A DNA stretch of 8,139 bases. Source: DATLZC01 sp037444005 (GTDB lineage: Bacteria; Chloroflexota; Dehalococcoidia; DSTF01; JACRBR01). The stretch is from positions 1 to 8,139 of the forward strand of contig JBBING010000098.1 in NCBI GenBank assembly GCA_037444005.1. Direction: 5' to 3'. The notes beneath the pieces were generated by a model, which was not told the origin of the DNA, did no database searches, and saw only the letters and a list, made by a program, of their open reading frames with translations. Below, piece after piece: positions 4,819 through 8,139 of this stretch. Both the position numbers and the translations under genes were made by a program. Each line of letters begins with the position of its first letter. The first letter of the stretch is position 1.

Positions 4819-5520
4819 ATGCGCTACGCTGCCCTCGCGATGGTTGGAGCCTCCACCGCCGCCGAACGGCTCGCCGCCGTGCGATCGCGGATCGAAGCCG
4901 CATGCGCCCGCGCCGGCCGCGACCCGTCCGAGGTCACCATCGTGGCCGTGAGCAAGTCGTTCAGTCCCGACGCCGTGCTCGAGCTGTATCGCGCGGGCCA
5001 GCGGCACTTCGGCGAGAACCGGGTGCAGGAGGCGGCGCGCAAGATTCCCGAGGTGACCCGGGCAGGGGCAGCGCCCGTCTGGCACCTGGTCGGGCACCTG
5101 CAGACGAACAAAGCGGCGGCCGCGCTCCGGCTCTTTGCTATACTCCACTCCGTTGATTCGCTGAAGCTGGCCGAGGCCATCGCGAGGCGCGCCGCGCGGC
5201 CCGTCGACATCCTGCTCGAGGTCAACGTCGCGCGGGAACCGCAGAAGTACGGCTTCGCGCCGGAAGAGGTCAGCGGGGCCGTGAGCGCCATCGCCCGGCT
5301 TCCGAATCTGAACCTCCGGGGGCTGATGACCGTGGCGCCGCTCGTCGAGAATCCCGAGGACGTCCGGCCTGTCTTCCGGACCCTGCGGGAGCTGCGCGAC
5401 GCCAACGGCCTGGCGGATCTCTCGATGGGCATGACCAACGACTTCGAAATCGCGGTCGAGGAAGGCGCCACGCTCGTGCGCATCGGCCGGGCGTTGTTCG
5501 GGGAGCGCGAGCAGCCGTGA
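4819..5520 (+). CDS. yggS: YggS/PROSC family PLP-binding protein
   Basis: This protein binds pyridoxal 5'-phosphate without a known enzymatic reaction and keeps free PLP and amino-acid pools in balance in the cytoplasm. It has 233 residues from ATG 4819. The PLP lysine is Lys46 in VAVSKSFSP. Other family marks are HFGENRVQEA, WHLVGHLQTNKA, HSVDS, LLEVNVAREPQKYGF, GLMTVAP, and the phosphate-binding end LSMGMTNDFEIAVEEGATLVRIGRALFG. Two starts are possible. ATG 4819 has GGGAG 9 nt upstream. ATG 4840 gives MVGASTAAERLAAVRSRI, closer to the usual N-terminus, but has no ribosome site; a TACGCT box just before it could make it leaderless. I keep 4819 on the ribosome-site argument, with moderate doubt. 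The stop overlaps the proC start by 4 nt. Confidence 0.95.
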   Translation: MRYAALAMVGASTAAERLAAVRSRIEAACARAGRDPSEVTIVAVSKSFSPDAVLELYRAGQRHFGENRVQEAARKIPEVTRAGAAPVWHLVGHLQTNKAAAALRLFAILHSVDSLKLAEAIARRAARPVDILLEVNVAREPQKYGFAPEEVSGAVSAIARLPNLNLRGLMTVAPLVENPEDVRPVFRTLRELRDANGLADLSMGMTNDFEIAVEEGATLVRIGRALFGEREQP

Positions 5521-6332
5521 AACTGGGATTGGTCGGCGGCGGCTTCATGGGGGAGGCGATCGTTCGCGCCGCCGTGCGAGGAGGGCTGGCCGCGCCCGGG
5601 GAGATCGTCGTCTGCGAACAGATCCCCGAACGCCGCCAGCTCCTGGCGCAGGACCCCGGCGTCACCGTCACCGCCGAGCTCGCGGAGGTCGCCGCGGGCG
5701 AAGGCCCGCTCATCCTCGCGGTGAAGCCCCAGGACTGCGCCTCCCTCGCGCCCCTCGGGCCCGCCCTCCGCCAGGACCGCACGGTCGTGTCCATCATGGC
5801 GGGCGTGCCGATGAGCGCACTTCGGGCGCTGCTGGGACGAGACCGGGTGGCGCGCGTCATGCCCAACACGCCCGCCGCCATCGGCGCGGGGGTCAGCGTC
5901 TGGACCGCCGATCCCTCCGTCCCCGAAGCCGACCGCGAGGCCATCGCGCGGCTGCTCGAGGCCATGGGCCGACAGGTCTACGTCGAGGACGAGAAGTACC
6001 TGGATATGGCGACGGCGGTCTCGGGCAGCGGCCCGGGCTACGTGTACTTGCTCGTGGAGGCCTTCATCGACGCAGCCGTCGCGCTCGGCTTCGCCCGCGA
6101 CATCGCGACACAGCTCGCCGTCTACACCTTTCTGGGGTCCGCGCGGTATCTTGTGGAGACGGGCAAGCATCCGGCCGTCGCCCGGAACGAGGTGACGTCG
6201 CCCGGGGGCACGACGGCGGCCGGACTCGTGGAACTGGAATCGGCGGGCGTGCGCGCCGCCTTCGTCCGGGCCATCGCCAAGGCGTACGAGCGCGCCCGCG
6301 AGCTGGGAGCGGAACCACCATCGAAACCCTAG
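5517..6332 (+). CDS. proC: Pyrroline-5-carboxylate reductase
   Basis: ProC reduces 1-pyrroline-5-carboxylate to L-proline with NAD(P)H, the last step of proline synthesis. The 271-residue length is normal. The N-terminal Rossmann fold has GGGFMG (7-12), AVKPQ (68-72), SIMAGVP (92-98) and RVMPNTPAAIGAG (113-125). The C-terminal all-helical dimer domain has AVSGSGPGYVYLLVEAF (167-183) and NEVTSPGGTTAAGL (224-237), where substrate and dimer contacts lie. The start is GTG 5517, overlapping the yggS TGA as GTGA, so the two genes are probably translationally coupled; MKLGLVGGGFMG is the expected N-terminus. The end of proC may overlap yggT, depending on the yggT start. All key motifs are intact. 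Confidence 0.97.
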   Translation: MKLGLVGGGFMGEAIVRAAVRGGLAAPGEIVVCEQIPERRQLLAQDPGVTVTAELAEVAAGEGPLILAVKPQDCASLAPLGPALRQDRTVVSIMAGVPMSALRALLGRDRVARVMPNTPAAIGAGVSVWTADPSVPEADREAIARLLEAMGRQVYVEDEKYLDMATAVSGSGPGYVYLLVEAFIDAAVALGFARDIATQLAVYTFLGSARYLVETGKHPAVARNEVTSPGGTTAAGLVELESAGVRAAFVRAIAKAYERARELGAEPPSKP

Positions 6333-6358
6333 GCGTCGTCGTTGTCGCCCTAGCCCAG

Positions 6359-6571
6359 GTGTTGTCGCTCCTCATCTTCCTGAGGGCGATCCTCTCGTGG
6401 TTCCCCATCGACCGCGGGAGCCCGCTGGTGGTGGCGCTCGACCAGGTCACAGAGCCGATTCTCGAACCCTTGCGCCGCATCATCCCGCGCATCGGGATGA
6501 TCGACATCACTCCGCTCGTGGCGATTCTCCTGCTTCAGCTCATCGCGCAGGCCTTCTCCCGCAACGTGTGA
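6359..6571 (+). CDS. yggT: YggT family small membrane protein (start uncertain)
   Basis: YggT/YlmG proteins are small integral membrane proteins with two hydrophobic segments, often beside yggS and proC; roles in osmotic stress and division-related processes have been proposed. The marks here are FLRAILSWFPIDRGSPLVVALDQVTEPILEPLRRIIPRIGMIDITPLVAILLLQLIAQAF, listed as positions 7-66 in outline: RAILSWFP, TEPILEPLRR and the second membrane segment. The first canonical in-frame start is GTG 6359 (70 residues), which cuts the first membrane helix to about half. Upstream in the same frame the sequence continues as hydrophobic IETLGVVVVALAQ from an ATC at 6320, with GGGAG 10 nt before it. That would give 83 residues, closer to the family, and overlap proC by 13 nt. 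The coordinates given are the conservative version. Confidence 0.85.
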   Translation: MLSLLIFLRAILSWFPIDRGSPLVVALDQVTEPILEPLRRIIPRIGMIDITPLVAILLLQLIAQAFSRNV

Positions 6572-6616
6572 GGCAGGGGCCGCTCCCAAGTGCGTTCGTT
6601 TTCGAGAAAGTAGCGC

Positions 6617-6645
6617 TTGCAATCCTTGCTCGAAGGGCGTAGGCT
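6617..6645 (+). promoter_or_regulatory. Candidate promoter of the cupin gene
   Basis: TTGCAA (6617-6622) and TAGGCT (6640-6645) are 17 nt apart; the -10 keeps the three most important bases (TA...T). An inverted repeat TTCGAG (6601-6606) / CTCGAA (6629-6634) flanks the -35 box and could be an operator. Transcription would begin near 6652, immediately before a hairpin. Confidence 0.5.
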
Positions 6646-6654
6646 GGACACCTT

Positions 6655-6672
6655 GCCCCCGCTTTCGGGGGC
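6655..6672 (+). promoter_or_regulatory. Stem-loop at the 5' end of the cupin message
   Basis: GCCCCCG (6655-6661) pairs perfectly with CGGGGGC (6666-6672) around CTTT, a 7-bp G+C stem. It has no T-run after it, so it is unlikely to be an intrinsic terminator. It would lie at the very 5' end of the mRNA, 22 nt before the ATG, where such hairpins can protect mRNA from decay. It could alternatively end transcripts arriving from yggT. Confidence 0.45.
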
Positions 6673-6694
6673 GTGCATCCAGAAGGGAATCGCC

Positions 6695-7051
6695 ATGACC
6701 ACATGGGAACGAAAGACGTTCGCCACACCCGATGAGGCACGCTCGTTCGACAACGGGCGTCTCGACCTCGTGACGTTCGGCGGCGCCGCCGTCGGGCGCT
6801 TCACGCTGCAACCCGGGTGGCGCTGGTCGGAGGACGTGCGACAACTCGCTGGAACGGAGTGGTGCGAGCAGGCCCACTTCGCTTACCAGCTCTCCGGCCG
6901 TCTGCGCATTCGTATGAAAGACGACACCGAATTCGAGACCGGACCCGGCGACGTTTCGACAGTTTCAGCGGGACACGACGCGTGGGTCGTGGGTGACGAG
7001 CCGGTCGTTCTGGTGGACTGGTCCGGAGCCGCCACCTACGCGCAGCGATAG
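6695..7051 (+). CDS. Small single-domain cupin protein
   Basis: The 118-residue protein starts at ATG 6695 with AAGGGA 6 nt upstream; an open frame from 6617 lacks a ribosome site and overlaps the promoter and hairpin. The cupin barrel is seen in FTLQPGWRWSEDV, HFAYQLSGRLRIRMKDDTEFE and TGPGDVSTVSAGHDAWVVGDEPVVLVDW. The first cupin motif is degenerate: it has Cys57 and His61 (EWCEQAHFAYQLSG) rather than the usual HxH plus Glu. The second motif has PGD and His94. A metal may be held by Cys57/His61/His94, but this is inference. Similar small cupins with the GHDAWVVGDEP word occur in many soil bacteria without assigned function. It is monocistronic by appearance. Reaction and substrate are unknown. 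Confidence 0.85.
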   Translation: MTTWERKTFATPDEARSFDNGRLDLVTFGGAAVGRFTLQPGWRWSEDVRQLAGTEWCEQAHFAYQLSGRLRIRMKDDTEFETGPGDVSTVSAGHDAWVVGDEPVVLVDWSGAATYAQR

Positions 7052-7182
7052 CCTCGGTCCCTGCTCCCGCTCCCCGCAACCCGCCCGCTGATGACTTGCG
7101 CGCGTCTGCGGAGGCCGCACTCGAATCTGTCCTGGAGCGGACCTTCCTGCGCTGCGCCAGGCTATGAAAGGAAATGCCTCAC

Positions 7183-7959
7183 ATGAAAGCGTGGACCATC
7201 GTGATCCTCGCGTCGCTGCTCGCGGTAGGCGCTGCGGCCTGCAGCGACGACGGCAAGAGCGACGAGACGAAACGCCAGGAGGTCGAGCAGCTCGCTCGGC
7301 AGCTCCCAGCGACGGGCCCCGAGGACGTGGACTTTTTTCTCGAGCACATGACGGACCGGGTGCTCGAGGAGTTTTTCGGGTACACCAGAGACGCATGCAG
7401 ACAGCAAGCCGCGGATTGCGTAGGCGAAGCTGGCACCGTCGAACGGGTGTCGAACACGACCGTCTCAGGGGATTCCGCCACGACCGACATCACCATCGCT
7501 GATTTCGGCGAGCTGCACGTCACGTTCGTCCTCGAGGACGGGACCTGGAAGGTGGACCGCATCGAGGGCGTGCCGCGGTCCATTCCGGAAGGCGTCGACC
7601 ACGTGGACCTGACGCTGGACGAGTTTTCGTTCGCGTTCGACGCCGCTGAGACGTCCGGAGGCCACTTCGCCTTCGTCGTCCACAACAGCGGCGAGCAGAC
7701 GCACGAAGCCATCATTATCAAGGTGCCCGAAGGATTCGACGTCGAGGCGGCGCTTGCCTCCGACTCGGAGCCCGCCGGCGTGACCGACGTGGCGTTCGGC
7801 GGCCCGTTCGCTCCCGGAACCGACGGCACCGTAGTGTTCGACGGGGACCTCCAGCCCGGCGAGTACGTCCTCCTGTGCTTCGTTCCGGATCGCAACGACC
7901 CGGAGAGGACGCCCCACGCCATGAAGGGCATGTGGGCGAAGTTCACCGTCGGCGGGTAG
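7183..7959 (+). CDS. Lipoprotein: NTF2-like region fused to a cupredoxin-like domain
   Basis: I choose ATG 7183 (258 residues) because AAGGAA at 7168-7173 lies 9 nt upstream; ATG 7174 directly abuts that site. Residues 1-19 are a lipoprotein signal peptide (MKAWTIVILASLLAVGAAA) ending at Cys20, a slightly atypical lipobox (AAAC). Residues about 28-130 form a small alpha+beta region (FFLEHMTDRVLEEFF, then HVTFVLEDGTWKVDRIEG) that looks NTF2/DUF4878-like, with Cys72 and Cys79 as CRQQAADC. Residues about 140-256 are a cupredoxin-like beta barrel. Candidate type 1 copper ligands are His174 (GEQTHEA), Cys232 (EYVLLCFVPD), His245 and Met250 (PHAMKGM). The Cys-to-His spacing of 12 residues is longer than in classical plastocyanin. 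It would sit on the outer face of the cytoplasmic membrane. Copper or electron-transfer function is inference. Confidence 0.8.
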   Translation: MKAWTIVILASLLAVGAAACSDDGKSDETKRQEVEQLARQLPATGPEDVDFFLEHMTDRVLEEFFGYTRDACRQQAADCVGEAGTVERVSNTTVSGDSATTDITIADFGELHVTFVLEDGTWKVDRIEGVPRSIPEGVDHVDLTLDEFSFAFDAAETSGGHFAFVVHNSGEQTHEAIIIKVPEGFDVEAALASDSEPAGVTDVAFGGPFAPGTDGTVVFDGDLQPGEYVLLCFVPDRNDPERTPHAMKGMWAKFTVGG

Positions 7960-7977
7960 GCCCGTCCGAAACGGTCC

Positions 7978-8016
7978 GGCGGGCGGAGCGGGGACGCTTT
8001 CCCCGCCCCGCCCGCC
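7978..8016 (+). terminator. Large G+C-rich hairpin after the lipoprotein gene
   Basis: The arms 7978-7994 and 8000-8016 pair over 16 of 17 positions, with one A-C mismatch (7987/8007) and a 5-nt loop CGCTT. It begins 18 nt after the stop codon. There is no T-run after it (ACCCCTCC follows), so a classical intrinsic terminator is not shown; it may act as a 3'-end stabiliser or with Rho. Confidence 0.5.
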
Positions 8017-8044
8017 ACCCCTCCAGATCGAGCGTGGGCGGTTC

Positions 8045-8077
8045 GCCCGCGCGCGAGCGCGCGGGCGCCCTCGGGCG
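8045..8077. repeat. Two adjacent G+C palindromes near the right edge
   Basis: GCCCGCGCGC (8045-8054) is perfectly complementary to GCGCGCGGGC (8057-8066). Directly next, CGCCC (8066-8070) pairs with GGGCG (8073-8077). The bases to the end of the window (8078-8139) show no gene start or recognisable RNA; the only open frame across the edge is on the minus strand and ends inside the hairpins. Confidence 0.5.
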
Positions 8078-8139
8078 TCCGCATGTTCTGAGCTGGTCCA
8101 GATAGATCCCGTACACCACACTAGAGATGAGGCGGGGTA

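Noticed and set aside
4825..4840. TACGCT as the yggS promoter with leaderless start at 4840
   Set aside because: No -35 box or extended -10 accompanies it. It is mentioned under yggS as an alternative but not called as a feature.
4824..6170. 448-codon open frame on the minus strand across yggS and proC
   Set aside because: Same effect: both genes on the plus strand have complete family motifs, and the antisense product shows none.
7465..8121. Minus-strand open frame at the right edge
   Set aside because: It is mostly antisense to the lipoprotein gene and crosses the hairpins; no domain or start signal is visible. A gene entering from beyond 8139 cannot be excluded for the last 60 nt.

Overview
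The window is G+C-rich chromosomal DNA (about two thirds G+C by eye) from a free-living bacterium. Several features fit a Chloroflexota lineage of the Dehalococcoidia/Tepidiformia type: a compact Rho without the long N-terminal insert of many actinobacterial Rho proteins, a yggS-proC-yggT gene order, a membrane-anchored cohesin-domain protein, and a lipoprotein with a cupredoxin-like end. This placement is inference. Other G+C-rich phyla share parts of the gene content, and there is no rRNA or marker set to settle it.

Layout, left to right. (1) 8-664, minus: a secreted cohesin-domain protein with a C-terminal membrane anchor. (2) 866-1582, minus: a vapB-vapC toxin-antitoxin operon. Its strong promoter is nested inside two sets of inverted repeats, and its message should be almost leaderless. 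(3) 1725-1801, minus: tRNA-Gly(UCC) with an encoded CCA and its own promoter. (4) About 1850-2490: a non-coding stretch holding two families of dispersed palindromic repeats. One is a set of four REP-like hairpins in two mirror-image pairs; the other is a CAGCATGAC / GTCATGCTG family. (5) 2673-3935, plus: rho, with a candidate promoter and a leader of roughly 145 nt. (6) 3970-4733, minus: a two-gene operon facing rho, made of an ABM-type (dimeric alpha/beta barrel) monooxygenase-like protein and a small beta-rich protein of unknown function. The two genes overlap by 4 nt and sit behind a perfect TATAAT box. (7) 4819-6571, plus: yggS-proC-yggT, tightly packed. (8) 6695-7051, plus: a small cupin. 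(9) 7183-7959, plus: a lipoprotein joining an NTF2-like region to a cupredoxin-like domain, followed by a large G+C-rich hairpin.

How the genes work together: yggS (PLP homeostasis), proC (last step of proline synthesis) and yggT (small membrane protein) form a housekeeping cluster seen in many bacteria. rho, the tRNA and this cluster make the window core chromosome. The accessory parts are the vapBC module and the repeat cluster between the tRNA and rho. I saw no CRISPR array, prophage, insertion sequence or evident new defence system. The most informative signals are the vapBC operator architecture, the REP-like pairs with one compensatory base-pair change, and the start-codon problem of yggT.
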